DNA of 64,000 nt. Source: Ruegeria sp. A3M17 (GTDB lineage: Bacteria; Pseudomonadota; Alphaproteobacteria; Rhodobacterales; Rhodobacteraceae). A program made the translations under genes and the position numbers. Shown here in pieces: positions 55,768 to 63,980 of this stretch. Each line of letters opens with the position of its first letter. Positions within the stretch are counted from its first letter, which is position 1. Under the pieces are notes generated by a model, which saw nothing but the letters and a program-made list of their open reading frames with translations, was not told the DNA's origin and did not search any database. The stretch lies in contig NZ_QOCF01000035.1 of the NCBI RefSeq assembly GCF_003318255.1, forward strand, positions 285,770-349,769, in the 5' to 3' direction.

Positions 55768-56478
55768 TTATTTCAGTCGTTGGACATAGGTAGCCCGATC
55801 GGGGTCGAACCATGTTTTTGAAAACTCAACGGGTTCGGGTCGCTCAGACCAACTGAACCGTTCGATATAGCCAACCGTTTCTCCGGCCGGCTTGGTGAAA
55901 TCAGGGGGCGTCCAATCTGGCAGCGCCCCAAGCGAAACCCTGTCTTCCGCCCGTGTTATCCAGAACCCCAACTGGTGCTGGTAGTACCGATAAAGCGAGT
56001 CCGACAGCAGCTGTCGATCAATCAAACCAGCGGACTCATCCAGCCAGATTTCTTCAACCGCGATAATTGTATCATTCAGGTAGCGCATTCGACGCACCCG
56101 CGATCCCATGTTCGACGAACCAAATCGCGGCAAATCTGCGGGCTTTTTCAGATGGCCAACTGACAGGATATCCGCCCGCGGCAACCCACCGCCTTCAGGC
56201 AGTTCCAAACGGAACATTGCATAGACGCTGTTTTGCGTTCCGGTCTCACGTACATAATTGCCCGAACCCTGAATACGCTCCAGCATCCCTTTTTTCTCAA
56301 GCTCAGCCAGCGATTTTCGCAGGGTCCCTACCGATACCTTAAGTTCGGCTGCCAGATCTCTTTCCGGCGGCAAGCGCTCGCCATCGATCAGGCGACCGGC
56401 GGCGATGTCGCGGATCAGAAGCTCGGCAATCTGAACATAAACCGGCAGGGCGTTCGGGTTTCGGTTGGCAGAAGACAT
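55768..56478 (-). CDS. GntR/HutC-type regulator of the sulfonate cluster
   Basis: 236 aa from the ATG at 56478 (MSSANRNP). The winged helix (VYVQIAELLIRDIAAGRLIDGERLPPERDLA, then VSVGTLRKSLAELEKKGMLERIQGSGNYV, about residues 13-78) precedes a UTRA effector domain (about 95-235; AVEEIWLDE, ending VEFSKTWFDPDRATYVQ). It probably represses the divergent monooxygenase-TRAP genes and its own operon through the palindrome at 56519-56536, responding to the sugar or a breakdown product. The gap to the Gfo/Idh/MocA gene is 12 bases. Confidence 0.9.
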   Translation of the reverse strand: MSSANRNPNALPVYVQIAELLIRDIAAGRLIDGERLPPERDLAAELKVSVGTLRKSLAELEKKGMLERIQGSGNYVRETGTQNSVYAMFRLELPEGGGLPRADILSVGHLKKPADLPRFGSSNMGSRVRRMRYLNDTIIAVEEIWLDESAGLIDRQLLSDSLYRYYQHQLGFWITRAEDRVSLGALPDWTPPDFTKPAGETVGYIERFSWSERPEPVEFSKTWFDPDRATYVQRLK

Positions 56479-56518
56479 ATTTTGGCGCTTCACTCGGTCG
56501 CAGGAAAAATTGATACAC

Positions 56519-56536
56519 CATTGATCTACATCAATG
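56519..56536. promoter_or_regulatory. palindromic operator in the GntR-monooxygenase gap
   Basis: CATTGAT and ATCAATG arms (7 bases, perfect) with a CTAC spacer lie 41 bases before the GntR start and 49 before the monooxygenase start. A partial ATTGAT copy precedes it at about 56509. Position and form fit a GntR/HutC-family operator. Confidence 0.7.
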
Positions 56537-56584
56537 TGATTGCTACGCAAGAGGAAAGTGATAGCCCTGCGGAGAACGAATCAG

Positions 56585-57739
56585 ATGACCATCGTCCCCA
56601 TCACCTCACCCGATCTGGATGCGGCCGAGGTTTCGTGGTTCGCGGCGCTGTGTTCGGACGATTACCAGTTTCTTGGAATGCCTGATGGTGACCTGCGATC
56701 CAGCTGGGATCACTGCTCGGGCATCGTGAAAGAGGCCGAAGCGCAGGGTTTTCGCAATATCCTCTGCCCGTCGTCCTATCAGGTGGGGCAAGACACGTTG
56801 AGCTTTGTGGCGGGATGCGCGCCAATCACCGAAAAGATCAACATGCTGGCCGCTGTGCGCTGCGGCGAGATGCAACCGATTATGCTGGCTCGCACCATCG
56901 CAACGCTGGATCACATGCTAAAGGGGCGGTTGACGGTCAACATTATCTCATCCGATTTTCCCGGCGAGAAAGCCGACAGCGCCTATCGCTATCAGCGTTC
57001 GCGCGAAGTAGTGGAAATCCTGAAACAGGCCTGGACGCAGGATGAGATCAATCATGCGGGCGAGGTTTATAATTTCGCAGGGCTCACGACCGAGCCAGCG
57101 AAACCCTATCAAACCGGCGGGCCGCTGCTGTATTTCGGGGGCTACTCCCCGTCAGCTTTGGATCTGTGCGGTGAACATTGCGACGTCTATCTGATGTGGC
57201 CGGAAACCAAAGATCAACTGGCCGAACGGATGAAGGCCGTGCATGCGGTTGCGGAAAACTACAACCGAACATTGGATTACGGCCTGCGCGTCCACATGAT
57301 CGTCCGCGACACCGAAGCCGAGGCGCAGGAATACGCCGATTACATCGTCTCAAAACTGGATGATGAATACGGCCGGGCAATTCGAGAACGCGCACTGGAT
57401 GCAACGTCTCTGGGCGTGGCGCATCAGGCCAAAAACCGCGATCTGGCGGATGAATACGGCTATGTCGAACCCGGCCTATGGACCGGTGTAGGTCGTGCAC
57501 GTTCCGGGTGCGGCGCGGCACTGGTCGGTTCAACCGATCAGGTTATGTCCAAGATCGAAGAATATCAGAAGATGGGCATCCGCGCCTTCATCTTCTCGGG
57601 CTATCCTCACATGGACGAGGCCCGCCATTTTGGCAGCCGTGTTATGCCTAACCTAAAAACCTGTTCCCTTCCCGAAGCCTACGGAAGGGTCCCTGCAAAT
57701 ACCCCGGCCACCCCGCTGGGCAATGGAGTTCGCCGCTGA
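56585..57739 (+). CDS. SsuD/SmoC-type FMNH2-dependent sulfonate monooxygenase
   Basis: 384 aa, LLM-class flavin monooxygenase. Active-site residues of alkanesulfonate monooxygenase SsuD are matched in place: C61 (SsuD C54), W205 (W196), R235 and H237 (R226, H228), R306 (R297) and Y340 (Y331). The offset is constant at nine after residue 61, so the alignment is secure by eye. Such enzymes use reduced FMN and O2 to break a C-S bond, releasing sulfite and an aldehyde. With the neighbouring aldo/keto and flavin reductases, SmoC (sulfoquinovose to 6-oxo-glucose) is the best match. Start at 56585; it overlaps the aldo/keto reductase gene by one base. Confidence 0.88.
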   Translation: MTIVPITSPDLDAAEVSWFAALCSDDYQFLGMPDGDLRSSWDHCSGIVKEAEAQGFRNILCPSSYQVGQDTLSFVAGCAPITEKINMLAAVRCGEMQPIMLARTIATLDHMLKGRLTVNIISSDFPGEKADSAYRYQRSREVVEILKQAWTQDEINHAGEVYNFAGLTTEPAKPYQTGGPLLYFGGYSPSALDLCGEHCDVYLMWPETKDQLAERMKAVHAVAENYNRTLDYGLRVHMIVRDTEAEAQEYADYIVSKLDDEYGRAIRERALDATSLGVAHQAKNRDLADEYGYVEPGLWTGVGRARSGCGAALVGSTDQVMSKIEEYQKMGIRAFIFSGYPHMDEARHFGSRVMPNLKTCSLPEAYGRVPANTPATPLGNGVRR

Positions 57740-58629
57740 TGCAACGTGTAAAACTATCTGACTCGCTGGACATGAGCCGTCTTGTTTATGGCATGTGGCG
57801 GCTGGGCGATGATACGGATACATCGGCAGGCCATGTCGAGGCCAAGATTCACGCCTGTCTGGATCAGGGCATCACCACCTTCGATCAGGCCGATATCTAT
57901 GGCGGATATGCCGCCGAGGCCGTTCTGGGCAACGCCCTGCGCGCAAATCCGGGCCTGCGTCAACGGATGGAGATCGTCACCAAATGTGACATCGTCGCGC
58001 CAATGGGCCGGTATGCGGACGCGAAGGCAAAATACTACGACACCTCACGCGCGCATATCCTGAAATCGGTTGAGACATCGCTGTCCGAAATGGCGATTGA
58101 CCATATCGACCTTCTGCTGATCCACCGCCCCGATCCGTTCATGGATCATCACGAAACCGGTGCCACTCTGGATGAGGTTGTCGCCAGCGGCAAGGTCGGC
58201 GCGGTTGGTGTGTCCAATTTCCGCCCGTGGGACTGGAAACTGCTGCAATCAGCGATGAAAACCCAACTGGTCACCAACCAGATCGAGATTTCTCTGGGCG
58301 AGATCAGCCCCTTTACCAATGGTGATCTTGCCTTTCATCAGCAGCATGGTCAGCCGGTGATGGCCTGGTCGCCGCTGGGTGGCGGGTTGCTGATGGCCGG
58401 GAACCCTCCGGTCGGAGTTGTTGCGGATGAAATCGGCGAAGAGTTTAGTGTGGATCGCGCCGCTGTCGCCGTGGCGTTCCTGTTGGCGCACCCCGCTGGC
58501 ATCCTGCCGGTTCTGGGCACCAACAATCTGGACCGGATCAAACGCATTTCCGACGCACTGAAAGTCAATCTGGATCGCGAAAGCTGGTTCCGCCTATACG
58601 AGGCGGCACTGGGGCATGAGGTACCATGA
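57739..58629 (+). CDS. aldo/keto reductase, candidate 6-oxo-glucose reductase (SmoB-like)
   Basis: 296 aa, YdhF-type aldo/keto reductase. The catalytic tetrad D49, Y54, K82 and H129 is in place (DQADIYGG, VTKCD, LLLIHRPDP), and the C-terminal region ends with LPVLGTNNLDRIKRI, the cofactor-phosphate loop. The class reduces aldehydes with NADPH. In the SMO pathway SmoB reduces 6-oxo-glucose to glucose, which matches its position right after the monooxygenase. The start overlaps the monooxygenase stop (TGATG). Confidence 0.88.
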   Translation: MQRVKLSDSLDMSRLVYGMWRLGDDTDTSAGHVEAKIHACLDQGITTFDQADIYGGYAAEAVLGNALRANPGLRQRMEIVTKCDIVAPMGRYADAKAKYYDTSRAHILKSVETSLSEMAIDHIDLLLIHRPDPFMDHHETGATLDEVVASGKVGAVGVSNFRPWDWKLLQSAMKTQLVTNQIEISLGEISPFTNGDLAFHQQHGQPVMAWSPLGGGLLMAGNPPVGVVADEIGEEFSVDRAAVAVAFLLAHPAGILPVLGTNNLDRIKRISDALKVNLDRESWFRLYEAALGHEVP

Positions 58630-59144
58630 TGAATGCAATCTCAAAGGACATGACCCACACATTCGTTCCCCACAGGGAGGACACCCGAACCCTGCGCGAC
58701 GCTTTTGGTCGTTTTGCCACCGGTGTCACCGTTGTTACGTGTGACAGCACAGACGGGCCGGTCTGCATCACGGCCAACAGTTTCTCGTCCCTGTCTCTCG
58801 ACCCACCACTTGTCATGTGGGCGGGCGACCGCAACTCTCGCCGGTTCCGTTACTTCCAAGAGGCACGGCATTTCAGCGTTCATGTCCTGTCGGCGGAACA
58901 GGCCGAGCTATGCTTCGGATGCTCGAAAGATGCGTTTGCGCTTCAGGATATCGACCACGACCGATGTGAAAACGGAACCCCGCTGCTGCCTGATTGCCTG
59001 GCCCGCTTCGAGTGCGAACAGCATGCGTATCACGATGCCGGCGACCACGTTATCGTTATAGGAAAGGTTTTGCGTGCCAGTATGGCAGAGGGAGACGCAC
59101 TGACCTTCTACGCCGGAAAGCTCGGCCAATTCGCGCACCAATAA
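58626..59144 (+). CDS. flavin reductase, candidate SmoA-like FMN reductase
   Basis: 172 aa, flavin-reductase-like (HpaC/NtaB-type) split-barrel domain: ALRDAFGRFATGVTVVTC near the start, NSFSSLSLDPPLVM in the flavin site, and AGDHVIVIGKVLRA. It should supply FMNH2 to the monooxygenase, which lacks its own reductase domain. The start overlaps the aldo/keto reductase stop (ATGA; ATG at 58626 or 58629). It is 51 bases from the TRAP genes and probably in the same operon. Confidence 0.88.
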   Translation: MMNAISKDMTHTFVPHREDTRTLRDAFGRFATGVTVVTCDSTDGPVCITANSFSSLSLDPPLVMWAGDRNSRRFRYFQEARHFSVHVLSAEQAELCFGCSKDAFALQDIDHDRCENGTPLLPDCLARFECEQHAYHDAGDHVIVIGKVLRASMAEGDALTFYAGKLGQFAHQ

Positions 59145-59195
59145 GCGCGGGATAACTGTCGCGGGAAAACCTGCGGCTGAAAAGGGAGGATCCGC

Positions 59196-59783
59196 ATGGG
59201 CGGATTGACGTCGGTGCTTGCGCCGATCGCGATTGTAAATGAAACCGCGCTGCGATTGGGCCGCGCGGTTGGTGTCGTTGCGATCGCGCTGATGGTGCTC
59301 GCAATCCTGATACAGGTGTTCTTCAGATACGTTTTGGGCAATGCCCTCCCCTGGCCGGATGAGGCCGCTCGGTTCTGCATGTTATGGATGACCGGTCTGA
59401 TGGCCCCCACCGCATTTCGGCGCGGAGGGTTCGTCGCCATCGACATGGTGCCCCTGATGCTGCCGCGTGGGATTGGGCAAACCCTGAACATCCTGCTGTT
59501 GCTGGTTTCGCTGGCCGTTTTGCTGGTGGCCGTCAAAATCGGCTGGTCCGAGGTCACCGGGTTTGGCGGCAAGTTCGCCACCGCTGCACTGTATTTGCCA
59601 ACGTCCTTTGGGTTTGACGAGTGGTATCGCATCCCGCGCAGCTGGATGATGGCCTCGCTATTGGTGGGGGTCGTCCTGCTGATCTCAGTCAATATCGAGC
59701 TGATCCTGCGCGCCGTCGTAACCCTGTTGGGCGGCGGACATCTGCTGCCGGATATTGCCGATGCACCTGTGGGGGCCGAATAG
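59196..59783 (+). CDS. TRAP transporter small permease (DctQ family)
   Basis: 195 aa with four predicted helices, typical of DctQ: AVGVVAIALMVLAILIQVFFRYVLGNALPWPDEAARFCMLWM, the conserved RY..N..PW.(E/D)E pattern, and FRRGGFVAIDMVP. It pairs with the DctM subunit in tripartite, sodium-driven import. The stop touches the DctM start. Confidence 0.92.
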   Translation: MGGLTSVLAPIAIVNETALRLGRAVGVVAIALMVLAILIQVFFRYVLGNALPWPDEAARFCMLWMTGLMAPTAFRRGGFVAIDMVPLMLPRGIGQTLNILLLLVSLAVLLVAVKIGWSEVTGFGGKFATAALYLPTSFGFDEWYRIPRSWMMASLLVGVVLLISVNIELILRAVVTLLGGGHLLPDIADAPVGAE

Positions 59784-61073
59784 ATGCTGATATGGTTCCT
59801 ACCCACATTTCTGGTATTTCTGCTGATCGGTCTGCCAGTCTTTTTCGCGTTGCTGGCCGCGCCCGGCATTCTTCTGTGGCTGAACGGTCAGACGGCCGAC
59901 ATCACGCTGCTCTATCGCAATGTCTATAACGGCATGGACAGCTTTCCACTGATGGCCATCCCCTTCTTCATGCTGGCCGGAGAACTGATGAACCGCGGTG
60001 GCATCACAATCCGTCTGGTTGAATTCAGTCAGGCCCTGATGGGCCATTTCCGTGGCGGTCTGGCGCATGTAAATGTGCTGAGTTCGATCCTGTTTGCCGG
60101 GCTTTCAGGTTCAGCAGTGGCCGACACCTCGGCCTTGGGTTCGATGCTGATCCCAGCGATGGAAAAACAGGGCTACACGCGGAAATTCGCTGCTGCGATC
60201 ACAGCGGCCAGTTCCGTGATCGGGCCGATCATTCCGCCCTCGGGAATCATGATCATCTATGCCTATGTCATGGGCGAAAGCGTGGCAGCCCTGTTCCTAG
60301 CTGGTATTGTGCCGGGCGTGATGGTCGGCGTCGGCCTGATGCTGATGATCAAGGTCATGGCCGACAAGTACGACTTTCCCGTCGCCAGCCGGAAATACAC
60401 CTGGGGCGAGCGCCGTCAGGCCAGCCTCAAGGCGTTTTTTCCACTTTTGACGCCTGTCATCATTCTGGGCGGTATTCTGGGTGGTATCTTCACCCCAACC
60501 GAGGCAGCCGCAGTTGCTGTCGGCTATGCGTTCCTCATCGGCTTTTTTGTCCTGCGCACACTGACCTTGAAAGAGGTGCCTGAAATTCTCAGCAATGCGG
60601 GTCTGACCTCGGCCGTCGTTTTGTTGCTGGTGGGTGCGGCGATGGCGTTCAAAACGGTGGTCAGCCTGAGCCATGCGCCCGAACAACTGGCCGAGTTGAT
60701 CCTCAGCTTGTCGGAAAACCCGCTGATCCTGCTGTTCCTGATTAACCTGCTGCTGTTTGTCGTCGGCATGTTCCTGGACGCAGGACCGGCGATCATCATC
60801 CTTGGTCCGATCCTTGCCCCGATCTTCACTAGCCTAGGCGTCGATCCGATCCACTTTGCCATCATCATGAGCGTCAACCTGACCGTTGGTCTGGCCACGC
60901 CTCCGATGGGGCTGGTCCTGTTCGTGGCCGCCGCCGTGTCCCGCGAAAAGGTGGAAACCATTGCCAAGGCGATCCTGCCGTTTCTGGCCGTCGAAATCAT
61001 AGTGATCTTCCTGATCACCTATATCCCCGCACTATCCATGACGATCCCGCGCATAACGGGATTTGCAAACTGA
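59784..61073 (+). CDS. TRAP transporter large permease (DctM family)
   Basis: 429 aa, about twelve helices. It has the DctM landmarks FPLMAIPFFMLAGELMNRGG, LSGSAVADTSALGSMLIPAM, AAITAASSVIGPIIPPSG and FTPTEAAAVAVGYA. It forms the channel for uptake powered by the sodium gradient. It follows DctQ without a gap and precedes the binding protein. Confidence 0.95.
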   Translation: MLIWFLPTFLVFLLIGLPVFFALLAAPGILLWLNGQTADITLLYRNVYNGMDSFPLMAIPFFMLAGELMNRGGITIRLVEFSQALMGHFRGGLAHVNVLSSILFAGLSGSAVADTSALGSMLIPAMEKQGYTRKFAAAITAASSVIGPIIPPSGIMIIYAYVMGESVAALFLAGIVPGVMVGVGLMLMIKVMADKYDFPVASRKYTWGERRQASLKAFFPLLTPVIILGGILGGIFTPTEAAAVAVGYAFLIGFFVLRTLTLKEVPEILSNAGLTSAVVLLLVGAAMAFKTVVSLSHAPEQLAELILSLSENPLILLFLINLLLFVVGMFLDAGPAIIILGPILAPIFTSLGVDPIHFAIIMSVNLTVGLATPPMGLVLFVAAAVSREKVETIAKAILPFLAVEIIVIFLITYIPALSMTIPRITGFAN

Positions 61074-61097
61074 CTGAGTATCACAGGGAGGAAACGC

Positions 61098-62159
61098 ATG
61101 CTCGGAAGATTTATCAAAACAGCAGCCTTAGCGACATCGCTGGTTGCCGCATCGGCCATCGCGGCCACGGCAGCAGATTACACGCTGCGCGCCACGGCCA
61201 ACTCGAATGAAAATGACGAGGATTATGACGGCCTGATCGTTTTCAAGAACTATGTCGAAGCGGCCTCAAACGGCGCGATCGAGGTCGAGCTGTTCATCGG
61301 CACGCAACTCTGTTCGAACGGGGCGGAGTGCCTGCAGGGTGTGGCGGACGGCACTATCGACATCTACATCTCTACCTCTGGTGGCGCATCGGGGATCTTC
61401 CCGTATGTGCAGGTTCTCGACCTGCCCTACCTGATGGCCGATGATCGCGTGGCCGAGCGTGTTCTGTCCGGTGACTTCACCCGCACGATGCGCGAGATGG
61501 CGTTGGAAGATTCCGGTGGCGCGATCCGTCTGATGACCATCGGCAATACCGGTGGCTGGCGGAACTTCGCGAACACGCAACGCCGGATCGCTGAACCCGC
61601 CGACATGGAAGGCTTGAAAATCCGTACCGTGGTCGCCGACCTGCCACAGGAACTGGTCAAGGCTCTGGGCGCGTCGCCCACGCCAATCCCGTGGCCCGAA
61701 CTGTTCACCAGTTTCCAGACTGGCGTTGTTGAAGGATCCAAGAACGGCATCACCGACATCATGGGCATGAAGTTCCCGGATGCCGGTCTGCAATACGTCA
61801 CGCTGGACGGCCACGCCTACATGGGTGCGCTGTGGTGGATGAACAACGCCAAGTTTCAGGAGATGCCCGAGGAATTGCGCCGCGTAGTTGTCGATGGGTT
61901 CTATGCCCTGCAGCAAGCGACCTTTGCTTCGCCCAAGCGCAAGTCGATCCAGGCCTATGAAGATTTCGTCGCAGGTGGAGGTGATCTGTACGTTCCAACT
62001 CCCGAACAGAAAGCTGCGTTTAAAGATGCTGCGACGCCTGTTTACGAGTGGTTCCAGTCCAACGTTGCCCGTGGTGACCAAATCTTTGCCGCGCTGACCG
62101 AGGCCGTGTCCATTGCAGAAGGTGAGATCAACGCATCCCGCGATGCGGACCTGAACTAA
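61098..62159 (+). CDS. TRAP transporter substrate-binding protein (DctP family)
   Basis: 353 aa. A signal peptide (to about residue 23, ATAAD) is followed by a DctP fold: FKNYVEAASNGAIEVELFIGTQLC near the start, PADMEGLKIRTVVADLPQELVKALGASPTPIPWPELFTSFQTGVV with the ligand-anchoring Arg (about 178), and KQKAAFKDAATPVYE-type C-terminal helices. In the sulfoquinovose reading it would deliver sulfoquinovose or its glycoside; acid or sugar-acid ligands are more usual for the family. A terminator follows. Confidence 0.93.
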   Translation: MLGRFIKTAALATSLVAASAIAATAADYTLRATANSNENDEDYDGLIVFKNYVEAASNGAIEVELFIGTQLCSNGAECLQGVADGTIDIYISTSGGASGIFPYVQVLDLPYLMADDRVAERVLSGDFTRTMREMALEDSGGAIRLMTIGNTGGWRNFANTQRRIAEPADMEGLKIRTVVADLPQELVKALGASPTPIPWPELFTSFQTGVVEGSKNGITDIMGMKFPDAGLQYVTLDGHAYMGALWWMNNAKFQEMPEELRRVVVDGFYALQQATFASPKRKSIQAYEDFVAGGGDLYVPTPEQKAAFKDAATPVYEWFQSNVARGDQIFAALTEAVSIAEGEINASRDADLN

Positions 62160-62168
62160 GCAACACTG

Positions 62169-62193
62169 GGTCGGGCTCTTGGCCCGGCCTTTT
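62169..62193 (+). terminator. intrinsic terminator of the TRAP operon
   Basis: An 8-bp stem, GGTCGGGC with GCCCGGCC (one G-T pair), with a TCTTG loop is followed by four T, ten bases after the binding-protein stop. Confidence 0.8.
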
Positions 62194-62662
62194 ACCGAAA
62201 CGGGTACATCCACCCTTTGTAGTCATTGACCAGAACATGCGCCCTTTCGATCTGCTCCGGCGACATTTTCTTGACCACTTCCTCAAGGCTGATCGCCGCA
62301 TCGGGATCGCCGCCAATAGCGCTGAGCGTGTACCACATATACGCCCGCACCAGATCGGGCGCAGGCACGCCCAGACCCAACTCATAGTACCAGCCAACGC
62401 CAGATTGCGCCCCCGGATGCCCTTTCATCGAGGCGCGCAGGTACCATTCAAACGCCCTTTCATAGTCTTGCTCGACGCCCAGCCCAAGGCCGTACATCAC
62501 GCCAATCAGTTCCTCTGCCTCGGCATTGCCCGATCGGGCAGCGGGCATCAGTTCCTCGCGCGCGGCCTCGAACGCGCCGGCCTCCATCATATCGCGGGCC
62601 TGCTCCAGCTCGGCCAGCGCTGGGGTCGCAAGACAGCAAACGGCAAATACAAACTGGCGCAT
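62192..62662 (-). CDS. secreted Sel1-repeat protein
   Basis: 156 aa. A signal peptide (MRQFVFAVCCLATPALA, cut before ELEQ) is followed by Sel1-type repeats: AARSGNAEAEELIGVMYGLGLGVEQDYERAFEWYLRAS and GHPGAQSGVGWYYELGLGVPAPDLVRAYMWYTLSA. Sel1 proteins act as adaptor scaffolds; its partner is unknown. The ATG at 62662 shares CATG with the candidate ATG of the di-heme protein on the other strand, so the two genes diverge with no spacer. Confidence 0.82.
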   Translation of the reverse strand: MRQFVFAVCCLATPALAELEQARDMMEAGAFEAAREELMPAARSGNAEAEELIGVMYGLGLGVEQDYERAFEWYLRASMKGHPGAQSGVGWYYELGLGVPAPDLVRAYMWYTLSAIGGDPDAAISLEEVVKKMSPEQIERAHVLVNDYKGWMYPFR

Positions 62663-63946
62663 GGGGCTGTTTTCCTTTTCGTCGGTGCGGCGGCGGCGCA
62701 GGACTTACCGCGCCCACTGACGGATGATGACTTCATCGCCTTTGATATGGAACAGGCCGCCATCGGTCATCAACTGTTTTACGATCCGATCCTGTCCGGC
62801 AATCAGAACATCACCTGCGCCCATTGCCATCACCCGGATTTCGGCACGTCCGACGGGTTATCGCTGGGCATCGGTGAGGGTGGTCAGGGGCTCGGCCCAG
62901 ACCGAACCCCTGGAACCGGAGCGGAAAAAATCCGCAAACGTATTCCGCGCAATTCGCCGGGTCTATGGAACCTAGGGGCAAAAGACATTCATACGGTTTT
63001 CCATGATGGCCGCCTGAGTATTTCAGACGTGTATGGCAATGGTTTCAACTCACCTGCGCACGAATGGTTGCCCGAGGGATTGAACTCGCTCCTTGCTGCG
63101 CAGGCGCTGTTCCCGCTGACCTCGCAGTTCGAAATGGCCGGGAACGTGGCCGAAAACCAGGTTACCGGGGCCGTGCACGACCGAATCGACAAAGGCTGGC
63201 CGATCCTGGCCAAACGCGTCCGCACCGATCCGCGCTATGGCCCGGCAATGGTCGCCGCATTTGACGAGATCGAGACGACCGAAGACATCTCGATCACACA
63301 AATCGCCAACGCTCTGGCGGCGTTCATGGCCACCGAATGGCGCAGCACCAACAGCCCATTTGATCGGTATCTGGCCGGGGACACAAATGCTCTGTTGCCG
63401 GCCCAACAGAACGGAATGAACCTGTTCTACGGAAAAGCACAATGCTCTAACTGCCATTTCGGTCCGCTGATGTCCGATCAGGAATTCCACGCTCTGGCCC
63501 TGCCACCCTTTGGTCCCGGTCGTACCCGGCAGTGGGATCCCTATGTTCGCGATGTGGGCCGGATGGGCGAAAGTGACCGGCTTGAGGATGCCTATCGCTT
63601 CCGTACTCCGATGCTGCGCAACGTGGCCTTGACCGCACCTTACGGCCATAACGGAGCCTTTCCTGACCTTGAAAGCATGATCCGCCATCACCTAGACCCT
63701 GTGTCCAGTTTCGCAAACTGGACACCAGAAATGGCGCAATTACCCAGTGTACCATGGCTGCAAAAGGCAGATTTCGTTGTTTGGCAGGACCAGTATGAGA
63801 TGCAGCGTGTGCGCAGCAAGATCGACATCGCTCCGGTGAAACTATCGCAAACAGAGATCAGCAGCCTCGTCTCATTTCTGCACGCCCTGACCGGAACCAG
63901 CATAGACACGCCACCCTTTGGCGTACCCGCTGGCTTCTCACCCTAA
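62654..63946 (+). CDS. di-heme MauG/cytochrome c peroxidase-like protein (start unresolved)
   Basis: About 430 aa from the frame's first plausible codon. Two heme c sites are present: C55-A-H-C58-H59 and C264-S-N-C267-H268. The spacing and the intervening TPGTGAEKIRKRIPRNSPGLWNLG and RTPMLRNVALTAPYGHNGAFPDL segments match the cytochrome c peroxidase/MauG family. The 5' end is not clear: upstream in frame there is no ATG/GTG, only a CTG at 62654 that gives a weak signal peptide (...GAVFLFVGAAAAQ). An ATG at 62661 in the next frame would give a clean MGLFFLFVGAAAA signal if one T were added to the T run at 62670-62673. A sequencing error, a real frameshift or a CTG start are all possible. Confidence 0.75.
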   Translation: MAHGAVFLFVGAAAAQDLPRPLTDDDFIAFDMEQAAIGHQLFYDPILSGNQNITCAHCHHPDFGTSDGLSLGIGEGGQGLGPDRTPGTGAEKIRKRIPRNSPGLWNLGAKDIHTVFHDGRLSISDVYGNGFNSPAHEWLPEGLNSLLAAQALFPLTSQFEMAGNVAENQVTGAVHDRIDKGWPILAKRVRTDPRYGPAMVAAFDEIETTEDISITQIANALAAFMATEWRSTNSPFDRYLAGDTNALLPAQQNGMNLFYGKAQCSNCHFGPLMSDQEFHALALPPFGPGRTRQWDPYVRDVGRMGESDRLEDAYRFRTPMLRNVALTAPYGHNGAFPDLESMIRHHLDPVSSFANWTPEMAQLPSVPWLQKADFVVWQDQYEMQRVRSKIDIAPVKLSQTEISSLVSFLHALTGTSIDTPPFGVPAGFSP

Positions 63947-63952
63947 GAAAAA

Positions 63953-63980
63953 CCCCCGCTTTTCAACGGGGGCTTTGATT
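63953..63980. terminator. bidirectional terminator after the di-heme gene
   Basis: CCCCCG and CGGGGG arms with an 8-base loop are followed by CTTTGATTTT on the plus strand; on the minus strand five T follow. It sits between the di-heme gene and a minus-strand gene that enters from the right edge. Confidence 0.75.
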
